DNA of 64,000 nt, from contig NZ_JAEHJZ010000049.1 in assembly GCF_016469035.1 (NCBI RefSeq), positions 53,015-117,014 on the forward strand. The letters run 5' to 3'. The position numbers and the translations under genes were made by a program. The notes beneath the pieces are model-generated. The model did not search any database and had not been told where the DNA came from. It saw nothing but the letters and a program-made list of their open reading frames with translations. Positions 55,745-64,000 of the stretch are shown one piece after another; positions within the stretch are counted from its first letter, which is position 1; each line of letters opens with the position of its first letter. The stretch comes from Gelidibacter salicanalis (GTDB lineage Bacteria; Bacteroidota; Bacteroidia; Flavobacteriales; Flavobacteriaceae).

Positions 55745-57535
55745 ATGAAAAAGAATATCATTTACATAGGTATAGCCTTAATAATTGGCTTATTGGGAGG
55801 TTTTCTACTATTTGGTGGTAAGACGACAAATTCTGCCAAAGACGACCATGACCATTCAGAAGAAATTGCTTCTAACCAAATGTGGACGTGTTCCATGCAC
55901 CCTCAAATTATGCAACCAGAACCTGGAGATTGTCCTATTTGTGGAATGGACTTAATTCCTGCCGAAACGGGGGCAGAAGGTCTTAGTGCCAATGAAATTA
56001 AAATGACAGATAACGCAATGGCGCTGGCCAATATCCAAACTTCGGTTGTAGGACAAGGACAAATGGGAAATAGTTCTCTTAAATTGTCGGGTAAGATAAA
56101 AGCCAATGAAGAGTCCAATGCAGTACAGGTCACCTATTTTGGAGGAAGAATTGAAAAACTGTTCGTTAATTCAACAGGAGAACGTGTTGGAGCAGGACAA
56201 CGCTTGGCAACCATCTATTCACCAGAATTGGTTGCGGCACAACAAGAACTACTTACCGCTTCATCCTTGAAAGAATCACAACCTGCACTTTATAAGGCTG
56301 TTAGAAACAAGTTGAAACTTTGGAAACTTTCAGAAAAGCAAATCAACGCGATAGAATCCGCCGGAAAGGTACAAGAAAACTTTCCAATATTTGCAACGGT
56401 TTCAGGTACGGTAACGCAGAAAATGGTAGAAGAAGGGGATTACTTAAAGCAAGGACAACCCCTATATAAAATTGCGAACCTTAATACAGTATGGGCCGAA
56501 TTTGATGCCTATGAAAACCAAATAGCCTCCTTAAAAAAGGGGCAAACCATTAAAGTGACTACCAATGCGTATCGCAATGAAGTATTTGATGCTAAAGTTT
56601 CATTTGTTGATCCCTTATTAAATTCTGCAACGCGAACTATTGTGGTGCGTGCAGTGCTTAATAATAAGAATGACCTCTTTAAACCAGGAATGTTTGTGGA
56701 AGGAGTCATCGAGGGTACTCAAGCAAGTGCTACTAATTCAGTTTCTGTCCCGTCAACCGCTGTTATGTGGACGGGAGAACGCTCTGTAGTATATGTCAAA
56801 ACAAACCCAAATGAGTCTGTTTTTGAAATGAGGGAAGTTTTACTGGGCAATGCCAATGGCGATACCTATACCATTCTTGAAGGTTTAAAAAATGGAGATG
56901 AAGTGGTCACTAACGGAACGTTTACCGTAGATGCCGCAGCACAGCTACAGGGCAAAAAAAGTATGATGAATGCAAAAGGTGGTAAAACAACGACAGGCCA
57001 CGAAGGGCATTTAGGAATGCAAGAAGATAGTTCTGGCGAGAAAACGGATAAAACCAACCATTCAGAAATGAAGGAAAGGATAGTAGTTTCAAGTAAATTT
57101 CAAAATCAGTTAAAACAGGTTTTTGATGATTACATCCTTTTAAAAGATGCTTTGGTAAGTGATGATACTAAAAATGCACAACAGGCAGGAAAGCAAATAA
57201 GCCAAGCCTTGAAGAAAGTAGATATGAAGCTTTTGTCTGATGAAAAAGCACACAACCATTGGATGACTATTCAGAAGGAATTAAAAACCTCTGCTAATGC
57301 CATTGGGAACAGTTCGGATATAGCAACACAAAGAGAACATTTCAAGCACCTTTCTGCCCATCTGATAAGTAGTGTACAGCTTTTTGGGGTCAATCAAAAA
57401 GTGTATGTCGAGTTTTGCCCAATGGTCAATAATAACAAAGGTGCAAACTGGTTAAGTTTGGAAACAGAAATTCGCAACCCCTATTATGGAGCAGCAATGT
57501 TAACATGTGGTGAGGTAACAGCAACATTAGAATAG
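55745..57535 (+). CDS. cusB: CusB-type periplasmic adaptor with metal-binding N-domain and C-terminal DUF3347
   Basis: 596 aa, about 150 residues longer than E. coli CusB. A membrane anchor at the N-terminus, a His linker (DDHDHSEEIASN), a heavy-metal-binding domain (about 48-72: CSMHPQIMQPEPGD, CPICGMDLIPAE), then the HlyD/CusB barrel-sandwich (GGRIEKLFVNSTGERVGAGQ, TVSGTVTQKMVEEGDYLKQG, LFKPGMFVEGVIEG). From about residue 440 a DUF3347 domain follows (FDDYILLKDALVSDDTKNAQ, EFCPMVNNNKGANWLS, NPYYGAAMLTCG). It links CusA to the TolC-like channel. Confidence 0.93.
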   Translation: MKKNIIYIGIALIIGLLGGFLLFGGKTTNSAKDDHDHSEEIASNQMWTCSMHPQIMQPEPGDCPICGMDLIPAETGAEGLSANEIKMTDNAMALANIQTSVVGQGQMGNSSLKLSGKIKANEESNAVQVTYFGGRIEKLFVNSTGERVGAGQRLATIYSPELVAAQQELLTASSLKESQPALYKAVRNKLKLWKLSEKQINAIESAGKVQENFPIFATVSGTVTQKMVEEGDYLKQGQPLYKIANLNTVWAEFDAYENQIASLKKGQTIKVTTNAYRNEVFDAKVSFVDPLLNSATRTIVVRAVLNNKNDLFKPGMFVEGVIEGTQASATNSVSVPSTAVMWTGERSVVYVKTNPNESVFEMREVLLGNANGDTYTILEGLKNGDEVVTNGTFTVDAAAQLQGKKSMMNAKGGKTTTGHEGHLGMQEDSSGEKTDKTNHSEMKERIVVSSKFQNQLKQVFDDYILLKDALVSDDTKNAQQAGKQISQALKKVDMKLLSDEKAHNHWMTIQKELKTSANAIGNSSDIATQREHFKHLSAHLISSVQLFGVNQKVYVEFCPMVNNNKGANWLSLETEIRNPYYGAAMLTCGEVTATLE

Positions 57536-57605
57536 TACAGGTTATAAATTAATCGAGAAAGCTCAATAAGGTCATAAGGTTGTTTTGGTTTTATAAGGTA
57601 AGACG

Positions 57606-57785
57606 ATGGTGAGTGATAGCAGAAGAAAGCGAAGAAAGCGAAGAAAAGGAAAACATCAATTCAAAAGTGATATTACAAAAACCGATAAAATTGTAGCTTT
57701 TGTGATGATGGTATTGATTTTTGTGATTTCTGTTTTAGCTGCTGTTTATTATTCTTTATACAGATCAGGGTTAACTTTATTTTGA
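57606..57785 (+). CDS. Small basic single-pass membrane protein
   Basis: 59 aa: strongly basic start (VSDSRRKRRKRRKGKHQF) and one hydrophobic helix (IVAFVMMVLIFVISVLAAVY). Not assigned to a family. The repetitive agaaagcg stretch at its 5' end encodes the arginines. It lies between cusB and the HMA-AraC regulator, 12 bp before the latter. Could be spurious; the start codon follows a 70-bp AT-rich leader. Confidence 0.45.
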   Translation: MVSDSRRKRRKRRKGKHQFKSDITKTDKIVAFVMMVLIFVISVLAAVYYSLYRSGLTLF

Positions 57786-57797
57786 AGCAATTATAAT

Positions 57798-58364
57798 ATG
57801 AATGAATCGATCCATATAAAAAACATGGTCTGTCCAAGATGTATCACAGCAGTATCCTATATTCTGGAACAACTTGCAATTGCTTATGTTTCAGTCAATT
57901 TGGGAGAGGTCAAATTACGATCCTCTATAGATGTTAAAGCTAAAGCTGATTTGTCTAAACGACTTCAAAATGCTGGTTTCAGTTTGATTGACGACCGTAA
58001 AAGTCAGCTTATTGAACAAATGAAAACATTAGTTGTAGATAAAATCCATCACTCATCTGAAGAATTGGATATTAAATGGGCAGATTATATAGGTGACAAT
58101 ATTCATCTGGATTATAAATATTTGAGCGCTCTCTTCTCGTCCGTAGAAAGTATCACATTTGAACAATTCATCATCTGTCAAAAAATTGAACGGGTAAAAG
58201 AACTTATAGTTTATGATGAACTGACCTTGAGTGAAATAGCCTTTAAAATGAATTATAGTAGTGTGGCATATTTGAGCAATCAGTTTAAAAAGATAACCGG
58301 TTTGACACCTACGCAGTTTAAAAAATCGATTGATAAAAATCGTAAATGCTTGGATGAGATTTAA
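57798..58364 (+). CDS. HMA-like metal-sensor domain fused to AraC-type HTH (regulator 2)
   Basis: 188 aa, same architecture as the regulator at 40942: HMA-like N-domain with IHIKNMVCPRCITAV (C12, C15), then AraC HTH (IERVKELIVYDELTLSEIAF, MNYSSVAYLSNQFKKITGLT). The two share KNMVCxRC and about the same length. It probably responds to Cu+/Ag+ and controls the Cus/multicopper-oxidase genes upstream or downstream of it. Lies at the end of the cusB transcript. Confidence 0.85.
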   Translation: MNESIHIKNMVCPRCITAVSYILEQLAIAYVSVNLGEVKLRSSIDVKAKADLSKRLQNAGFSLIDDRKSQLIEQMKTLVVDKIHHSSEELDIKWADYIGDNIHLDYKYLSALFSSVESITFEQFIICQKIERVKELIVYDELTLSEIAFKMNYSSVAYLSNQFKKITGLTPTQFKKSIDKNRKCLDEI

Positions 58365-58573
58365 GGCTCTCTATTTTATGGTACCATCGTCCAAACGAAA
58401 CAGGATGGAAAATATTAAACGCTTTATAGTCATGAAATGCCCATTAACACATTGCAGATTAACAGGGGGTTTCCCTCTGACCTAAAAAAAAATAAATTAA
58501 CAGATAAAATAATCATAACTTTATAAATCAATACTAAGGACGAAGGCCGAACAACCAACAACATAATAACAAC

Positions 58574-59812
58574 TTGGAAGAATTAATTGCAAAGTATAAA
58601 ACAGATACTGAAAGTGTTTATAACACTTGGTTTGTGAACAATGACGATCGATTAAAGGCCTTTCGCTCCATCCGAAGAGGTGTACAGCAGGTCATTAATG
58701 ATATAAAGGAGAAAAAATTCCCGAATGACTTCAAGGGAAGCTCCCTGGAATTCGTATTGTCCTGTATTGCCGAACAGAAGCAAATTTTTGTTGGGGTTGC
58801 CCACCCGTTTTATTGGAAACCCAAATTGAGGATCCCGGATATTTATGAAAATGAAACCAATAAAATAGCCTTCGGCCAATTTTTGGAAAACTGTTTTGAC
58901 TACAATGCTGGGGAAGAAACCATTATTAAGGAAATCATTAAATTGGACCAGCTTAAAATAAAAGGATTAGGTCCTGCCGTTGCAAGCATTCTCTATTTTT
59001 TGCACCCTACCATGATTCCACCCTTCAATACTGCTATAATAAATGGCTACAATGCGCTTTTCAATGATAAAAAGAAACTGGGCTCGTGGTCAGAATACCT
59101 AAAACTACGGGAGACCATAGTTGAAACTAATGAAAAATACAGGTCTGTTTTATCAAATGATTTGGGAGCTATTACGGGCTTGCTATTTGAAGTTGGCTCA
59201 AAAAAGATGATTATTGGAAACGAGAAATTTATAACCGAGCAAGAAAGAACAAAATTTGAAAATCAAGTAGCGAAAAGAAGAAAAGAAGTTGTAAATGAAC
59301 AGTTGGAAATAGATCTGCATTCTGAGATGCAGTACCACCTTTTAAAAATAGGCAATCAATTGGGCTATGATGTTATCAGTGCCTCCAATGACCGTTCCAA
59401 ATGCCATCAAGGCAACAACTTTTCGTTCTTAAGCCTGTCAAAATTTCCTGCATTGAGCCCAAACAAAGAAACACAAAAAACCATTGAGCTCATAGACGTG
59501 GTCTGGTTTGAAAAAGACACCAACAACCCCATCTGTGCTTTTGAAGTCGAAAAGAGTACTTCTATCTACTCCGGTATTTTGCGATTGACGGATTTGGCAC
59601 ATTCCTTTATAAGTAGCGAGCAACATCTGTACATCGTGTTGCCTGATAAAAGGGAAAAAGAAGTGGTAATGCAACTTACTAGACCATCTTTAAGAAATAG
59701 CCACAAAATTGAATATATTCTATTCTCCGATTTAAGGGAACACTGCGATGCACTCTGCAAATTTGGCGACAGCCATAATATTCTTAAGAAAATATCCAAA
59801 AAGTGCAGCTAA
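58574..59812 (+). CDS. Probable PD-(D/E)XK nuclease-like protein, TTG start
   Basis: 412 aa. The only plausible start is TTG at 58574, since the first internal Met after it is far inside. N-terminal half: helical with [20 protein letters not shown] (HhH-like glycosylase-type loop). C-terminal half: [20 protein letters not shown] followed by [20 protein letters not shown], i.e. D-x(n)-ExEK like a restriction-type PD-(D/E)XK site. Similar proteins occur as orphan type II endonuclease-like enzymes. It has no methyltransferase partner here and seems unrelated to copper; possibly acquired. Confidence 0.65.
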   Translation: MEELIAKYKTDTESVYNTWFVNNDDRLKAFRSIRRGVQQVINDIKEKKFPNDFKGSSLEFVLSCIAEQKQIFVGVAHPFYWKPKLRIPDIYENETNKIAFGQFLENCFDYNAGEETIIKEIIKLDQLKIKGLGPAVASILYFLHPTMIPPFNTAIINGYNALFNDKKKLGSWSEYLKLRETIVETNEKYRSVLSNDLGAITGLLFEVGSKKMIIGNEKFITEQERTKFENQVAKRRKEVVNEQLEIDLHSEMQYHLLKIGNQLGYDVISASNDRSKCHQGNNFSFLSLSKFPALSPNKETQKTIELIDVVWFEKDTNNPICAFEVEKSTSIYSGILRLTDLAHSFISSEQHLYIVLPDKREKEVVMQLTRPSLRNSHKIEYILFSDLREHCDALCKFGDSHNILKKISKKCS

Positions 59813-60065
59813 CCGGGGATATTTTGGCACTTACTTCAGCGCCACCCAAAACCGTGCGTTTAGTATTAACATTAAAACAAAGTGGCAAATGAATTGTTAT
59901 GATTGCCGCTTCAAGTTTGGTCGGGTGCACTGGTAAGCTGAAATTTAGAATCCTTTGGTTTTATAGAACCTAATGAATGCCACAACTTATTGGTTGTCAA
60001 TAATAAACGAAGTAAATTGCATACAACGCCCATTAGTTTTAACATATAATCTGACATATTAATAA

Positions 60066-60073
60066 TATATTTG
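60066..60073 (+). promoter_or_regulatory. Bacteroidetes -7 box before the Cys-rich secreted protein gene
   Basis: TATATTTG fits the TAnnTTTG consensus, 13 bp before the ATG at 60087. A TTTT (60037-60040) is the only -33-like candidate and lies too far upstream. The stretch 59813-60077 contains no other recognisable feature except a small hairpin (ACAAC/GTTGT near 59983). Confidence 0.4.
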
Positions 60074-60086
60074 CTCCTTGAAAAAG

Positions 60087-60455
60087 ATGAAAAGTAAGAA
60101 TTACATAATTGCCCTATCTATCCTGTTATTGGTGTTTTCTACCAGTACAGTTTGGGCATCTGAAAATTCATCTAAAACACATCACACAGAAAATCACATT
60201 TGCTCAAGTCAAGACACAGCTCCTGAAAAAAAATCGAGCTGCGATAACGACCATATTGGCGATAAGGGTTGTGGTGGTTCGTGTAGTAGCAAGTATTGCC
60301 ATTTTTCAAGTTCGGTCAGTATCCCTTTTTATATTGAAGATGCCGAACAGGCAAACCTTACTTATAAGTATGTTTTGAAAATTGACCACACCTGTGTTCA
60401 GAACACTCCAAAAAAAATATCTCTCTCCATCTGGCAACCGCCAGAAATAAGCTAA
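60087..60455 (+). CDS. Cys/His-rich secreted protein (copper-locus type)
   Basis: 122 aa from ATG 60087. Sec signal (IIALSILLLVFSTSTVWA), then a metal-binding looking body with many Cys and His: KTHHTENHICSSQD, DKGCGGSCSSKYCHFSSSV, and ending SIWQPPEIS. The C-terminal PP and WQPPE recall small secreted proteins upstream of Cus-type pumps. Family not named; it starts the second plus-strand copper unit. Confidence 0.7.
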   Translation: MKSKNYIIALSILLLVFSTSTVWASENSSKTHHTENHICSSQDTAPEKKSSCDNDHIGDKGCGGSCSSKYCHFSSSVSIPFYIEDAEQANLTYKYVLKIDHTCVQNTPKKISLSIWQPPEIS

Positions 60456-60558
60456 TTTAATTTTTTTTTTTTTTTGACAGTGTTTAAGCTGTCCTTTTTT
60501 GAATACAAGGCTTTGGTCAGTATTCGTTTTCATATACAATTATCTAAAATTTATAAAA

Positions 60559-61449
60559 ATGAAATCATTAAAAAATTTAATGATTGTACTTATGGTGCTA
60601 TCATCAACCGCCTTTACCGCCCAAATAAAAAACGCAAAAACCGAAACCGTAAAAATTTTCGGGAACTGCGATATGTGTAAAGCCACTATCGAAAACGCTG
60701 GAAACATCAAAAATACCGCCAATATTAATTGGAACAAAGACACCAAAATGGCGGAAATAAACTTCGATTCCAAAAAAACGAATCGGGACGAAATATTAAA
60801 AAGAATAGCCTTGGCAGGTTATGACAATGAGCACTATTTGGCGCCGGATAATACGTATGCACAACTTGCGGAGTGTTGCAAATATGAAAGGTCGAAAAAA
60901 GGGCCTACAATGACTATGGCTCAAACTAAATCGGCAGTGGAAATGCCCGAATCAAAGATGGAAATGAATATGCCTACTTCTGGGAACCATTCAGATATGG
61001 CTATGCCTGAAATGATGGAGTCAAACGCTTTAGACGCGGTATTCAACAATTATTTTGCCATAAAGGATGCCTTGGTAAAAACCAATGCCACCACGGCAAC
61101 TACAAAAGCCGCAGAACTTTTGAACGCGATTAAGGCCCTGAAAATAGAAAAGCTTAAAGCGGAAGAACAAACCGCAGTAATCAAAGTGATGCCTTCTATA
61201 ATGGGGGCTGCAAATGGCATCTCAGACACCAAGGATATCGTCAAGCAACGGGAAAAATTCAAAGCCCTGTCGAAAAATATACGCGATATCATAACTTTTT
61301 ACAGCTCCAAGGAAACTCTGTATTACCAATATTGTCCAATGCAGGATGCCAATTGGTTGAGCAAGGACAAGACTATTAAAAATCCGTATTACGGTTCACA
61401 AATGTTAAGCTGTGGCTCAACTGTGGAAACCGTTGACACTAAAAACTGA
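60559..61449 (+). CDS. Secreted HMA-DUF3347 fusion protein
   Basis: 296 aa from ATG 60559. Sec signal (SLKNLMIVLMVLSSTAFTAQ), then an HMA-like domain (about 25-95) with KIFGNCDMCKATIENAGNI (CxxC), a Met-rich linker (MPESKMEMNMPTSGNHSDMA), and DUF3347 (FNNYFAIKDALVKTNATTAT; YCPMQDANWLSKDKTIKN; NPYYGSQMLSCG). The HMA is periplasmic, which is unusual. It precedes the second multicopper oxidase by 32 bp, so probably delivers or receives copper for it. Confidence 0.87.
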   Translation: MKSLKNLMIVLMVLSSTAFTAQIKNAKTETVKIFGNCDMCKATIENAGNIKNTANINWNKDTKMAEINFDSKKTNRDEILKRIALAGYDNEHYLAPDNTYAQLAECCKYERSKKGPTMTMAQTKSAVEMPESKMEMNMPTSGNHSDMAMPEMMESNALDAVFNNYFAIKDALVKTNATTATTKAAELLNAIKALKIEKLKAEEQTAVIKVMPSIMGAANGISDTKDIVKQREKFKALSKNIRDIITFYSSKETLYYQYCPMQDANWLSKDKTIKNPYYGSQMLSCGSTVETVDTKN

Positions 61450-61481
61450 AGCACTACAATAATCTAATTTTTGATAACGAA

Positions 61482-63764
61482 ATGAAAAAAATACTCTTGG
61501 TGTTTCTATTTCTGGGGACTCTTTCCTTGCAAGCACAAAAGATAGTGCGCTACGATCTATTTGTACGCGATACCATTGTTAATTTTACCGGTAAGGAAAA
61601 ACGCGCCATTGCGGTAAATGGGCAAATACCAATGCCAACGCTTACATTTACGGAAGGCGACATTGCCGAAATATATGTTCACAATGAGTTGGATGAAGAA
61701 ACGGCCCTTCACTGGCACGGCCTATTTTTGCCCAATAAAGAAGATGGCGTTCCCTATCTTACCCAAATGCCCATTCCACCACATACTGTCCATAAATACA
61801 CGTTTCCCATCATACAACACGGTACCCATTGGTACCACAGCCATTTTGGCCTTCAAGAACAGATTGGCATGTATGGTTCTATGATATTAAATAAAAGATC
61901 AGATGATAAAACCTTTAGAAAAGGGATAGACGATTTACCGACCATTCCCATCGTTTTGAGCGAATGGACAGACCTTAAACCTGAAAATGTACATAGAATG
62001 CTCCACAATGCATCAGACTGGTTTGCCATAAAAAAAGGAACCACACAAAGCTATGCAGAAGCCATAAAATCAGGACATTTCAAAACAAAACTTCACAATG
62101 AATGGAAACGAATGCTCGCAATGGATGTAAGCGACGTTTATTATGACAAATTTCTCATCAATGGCAAAAGCGAAAATGAGGATACATCACTGAAAGGCTT
62201 GAAAGCCGGAGATAAAGTCCGCCTGCGGATTTCAAACGGCGGTGCCTCCAGCTATTTTTGGCTTACATACGCCGGCGGTAAGATAAGCGTGGTCGCCAAT
62301 GACGGTAATGATGTGGAACCCGTGGAAGTGGATAGAATGCTCATTGCCGTGTCAGAAACCTACGATGTGGTAGTCACTATTCCTGCGGACAAAACGGCAT
62401 TTGAATTTTTGGCAACTCCCGAAGACCGCACAAAATCGGCTTCCATTTATTTGGGGGATGGTATTAAACAGCTTACGTTGCCACTGCCAAAACTGAAATA
62501 CTTTGAAGGTATGGAAATGATGAATGGAATGATGAAAATGAACGGCGACCTGGATCAAATGGGGATGAATATGAGTATGCAGCAAATGGATATGAACGTG
62601 GTCATGTATCCTGAAATTACAGGGCCTTCAGAAAAGGGTAAGGATAAGAAAATGAAAATGGATCCTGAAAAACCTTCAGGCGATGAAATGGAGCAAATGG
62701 ATGGAATGAAAATGGATGGGGATATGTACAAAAGCAATGAGCTTTCAGAAATTACTACGCTCAACTACGCAATGTTGAAGTCGCCTACTGCAACCACGCT
62801 TCCCGATGACGCACCTGTCAAGGAACTACATTTTACACTTACGGGCAATATGAACCGCTATGTTTGGAGCTTGGACAACAAGGTTATTTCCGAAAGTGAC
62901 AAAATCCTTATAAAAAAGGGCGAGAAAGTGAGGATTTCTATGTACAACAATTCGATGATGCGCCACCCAATGCACTTACACGGCCACGATTTTAGGTTGC
63001 TAAACGGTCAAGGCGAATACGCGCCTCTAAAAAACGTAGTGGATATTATGCCTATGGAAACCGACGTCATCGAATTTGAGGCAAATGCTGAAGGCGATTG
63101 GTTTTTTCACTGCCATATTCTGTACCATATGATGAGCGGAATGGGCAGGGTGTTTAGTTATGAAAATCAGGAACCCAATCCTTTGATTCCAAACCCAGCA
63201 CTTGCCTTGAGAAAACTAAAAGGAGATGATAGGGAGTTCCACTTAATGGCAGAAAACGACTTTGCAACCAATGGAAATGATGGGCAACTGATGATTCAAA
63301 GTACGCGGTGGAGTTTGGGGACCGAATGGCGTTTAGGATATAATGATAGGCACGGTTACGAAACAGAAACCCATATAGGCCGATATATTGGAAGAATGCA
63401 ATGGTTGATGCCTTTTGTAGGGTTTGATTGGCGCTATCGAAAATTGGGTCACAATGAGGTCGAAGAAAATCTTTTCGGTCAAAAAAACACCAAGGATGAG
63501 CGCTCTTTATTCAGTGTAGGGGTCAATTATACTTTGCCAATACTCGTAATAGCCCAGGCTGAAATTTATACGGACGGCAATGTCAGATTGCAATTTGAGC
63601 GTGATGACATTCCAATAACTCCAAGATTGCGTATGAGTCTTATGTGGAACACGGACAAGGAATATATGGGAGGTTTACGATATATAGCAACTCGAAATAT
63701 AGGTATTACCACTCATTACGACAGCGATATGGGATTTGGTATTGGTGCAATGCTAAACTATTGA
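61482..63764 (+). CDS. Multicopper oxidase with fused C-terminal barrel-like domain, copy 2
   Basis: 760 aa. Sec signal (ILLVFLFLGTLSLQA), copper ligands HWHGLFLP, WYHSHFG, HPMHLHGHDF and HCHILYHMMSGM (about 543-554). A Met-rich linker (MEMMNGMMKMNGDLDQMGMN, MSMQQMDMNVVM) lies near 345-375. From about 570 on, the strand-rich C-domain reads WSLGTEWRLGYNDRHGYETE, WLMPFVGFDWRYRKL, SVGVNYTLPILVIAQAEIY and ends GFGIGAMLNY, like CopB. Same fusion as copy 1 but only distantly similar in the barrel part. Confidence 0.9.
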   Translation: MKKILLVFLFLGTLSLQAQKIVRYDLFVRDTIVNFTGKEKRAIAVNGQIPMPTLTFTEGDIAEIYVHNELDEETALHWHGLFLPNKEDGVPYLTQMPIPPHTVHKYTFPIIQHGTHWYHSHFGLQEQIGMYGSMILNKRSDDKTFRKGIDDLPTIPIVLSEWTDLKPENVHRMLHNASDWFAIKKGTTQSYAEAIKSGHFKTKLHNEWKRMLAMDVSDVYYDKFLINGKSENEDTSLKGLKAGDKVRLRISNGGASSYFWLTYAGGKISVVANDGNDVEPVEVDRMLIAVSETYDVVVTIPADKTAFEFLATPEDRTKSASIYLGDGIKQLTLPLPKLKYFEGMEMMNGMMKMNGDLDQMGMNMSMQQMDMNVVMYPEITGPSEKGKDKKMKMDPEKPSGDEMEQMDGMKMDGDMYKSNELSEITTLNYAMLKSPTATTLPDDAPVKELHFTLTGNMNRYVWSLDNKVISESDKILIKKGEKVRISMYNNSMMRHPMHLHGHDFRLLNGQGEYAPLKNVVDIMPMETDVIEFEANAEGDWFFHCHILYHMMSGMGRVFSYENQEPNPLIPNPALALRKLKGDDREFHLMAENDFATNGNDGQLMIQSTRWSLGTEWRLGYNDRHGYETETHIGRYIGRMQWLMPFVGFDWRYRKLGHNEVEENLFGQKNTKDERSLFSVGVNYTLPILVIAQAEIYTDGNVRLQFERDDIPITPRLRMSLMWNTDKEYMGGLRYIATRNIGITTHYDSDMGFGIGAMLNY

Positions 63765-64000
63765 TAAAAGAAAAGCCAAAATAAATGAGTAGTGTAGGAT
63801 AGTATGAAAATAACCTTAAATCGTTAAAAGGTTAACAGGCTACATGTTTTCTATTGCGCTGATAATAGATGATTATAATATGCTGAAAATTCTACAACTC
63901 TTTTGGCATATTCCATATCACAGTGCTCAGGGAAAGTACTGAAATTTGTAATAAATTAATTTAAAATTAAAAATCATGAAAATTTTGTAACTATTCAGCC
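63765..64000. other. AT-rich end of window without a gene
   Basis: No coding sequence was recognised. AACCTT (63812-63817) and AAGGTT (63828-63833) form a short hairpin that may end the oxidase transcript. A final ATG at about 63976 is followed by a stop after three codons. Confidence 0.4.

Noticed and set aside
59813-60077. Possible integron-like attC or IS remnant after the nuclease-like gene
   Set aside because: Only a short ACAAC/GTTGT hairpin and scattered CAAC/GTTAG-like words; no paired attC boxes, no transposase fragment.
1-64000. CRISPR arrays, tRNA or rRNA genes, phage structural genes
   Set aside because: No regularly spaced repeats, cloverleaf sequences or rRNA-like stretches were found; the only tandem repeat is coding (49073-49180).

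Overview
The window is AT-rich DNA from a member of the Bacteroidetes, most likely a marine Flavobacteriaceae. Evidence: TonB-dependent receptors with an N-terminal carboxypeptidase-like domain, short signal peptides ending in Q after the cleavage region, promoter -7 boxes of the TAnnTTTG type, almost no Shine-Dalgarno sequences, and families typical of the phylum (HYC_CC_PP proteins, DUF3347, DUF2911, SHOCT mini-proteins). No rRNA, tRNA or CRISPR array was seen.

Region 1 (1-10.6 kb) is a sugar-glycerate utilisation locus: a LacI-type regulator diverges from a TonB-dependent receptor, a cytoplasmic GH63/MGH1-like glycosidase, a sodium/solute symporter and a glycerate kinase. A decayed mannose-6-phosphate isomerase (manA) follows directly. 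Together they suggest intact import of mannosylglycerate (or glucosylglycerate) and splitting to hexose plus glycerate. The locus is bordered by decayed genes: an NmrA-family oxidoreductase at 1-703, a second NmrA-like C-terminal scrap at 9.05-9.13 kb, and an IS200/IS605 remnant at 10.2-10.6 kb.

Region 2 (10.7-27 kb, all minus strand) is a stress and central-metabolism block: cardiolipin-synthase-like PLD protein, MFS exporter, CopB-type P1B ATPase, PRPP synthetase, an archaeal-type AMP/thymidine phosphorylase, a beta-CASP metallo-hydrolase, an ATP-cone/Mrr nuclease fusion, universal stress proteins, class I fructose-bisphosphate aldolase (FbaB), archaeal-type (type II) GAPDH, an APC permease and NhaA. 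The enzymes could feed RNA-derived ribose phosphates into lower glycolysis; this is a hypothesis.

Region 3 (27.5-42.1 kb, minus strand) is a dense array of small metal-handling envelope proteins: Met/His-rich lipoproteins, SHOCT mini-proteins, an HMA chaperone, DUF302 proteins, a metal-binding/SPW/VKOR fusion, a rhodanese, two c-type cytochromes and a porin, headed by an HMA-AraC fusion regulator.

Region 4 (42.4-63.8 kb, plus strand) is a copper/silver efflux and detoxification locus: HYC_CC_PP protein, CusA, TolC-like protein, CusB-DUF3347, two multicopper oxidases that each carry a C-terminal outer-membrane-barrel-like domain, several DUF3347 proteins, a haem-binding protein, PepSY and DUF305 membrane proteins, a second HMA-AraC regulator, and an isolated PD-(D/E)XK-like nuclease. 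Recurrent themes are gene fusion (HMA-AraC, HMA-DUF3347, CusB-DUF3347, MCO-barrel, ATP-cone-nuclease) and repeated reuse of small domains.
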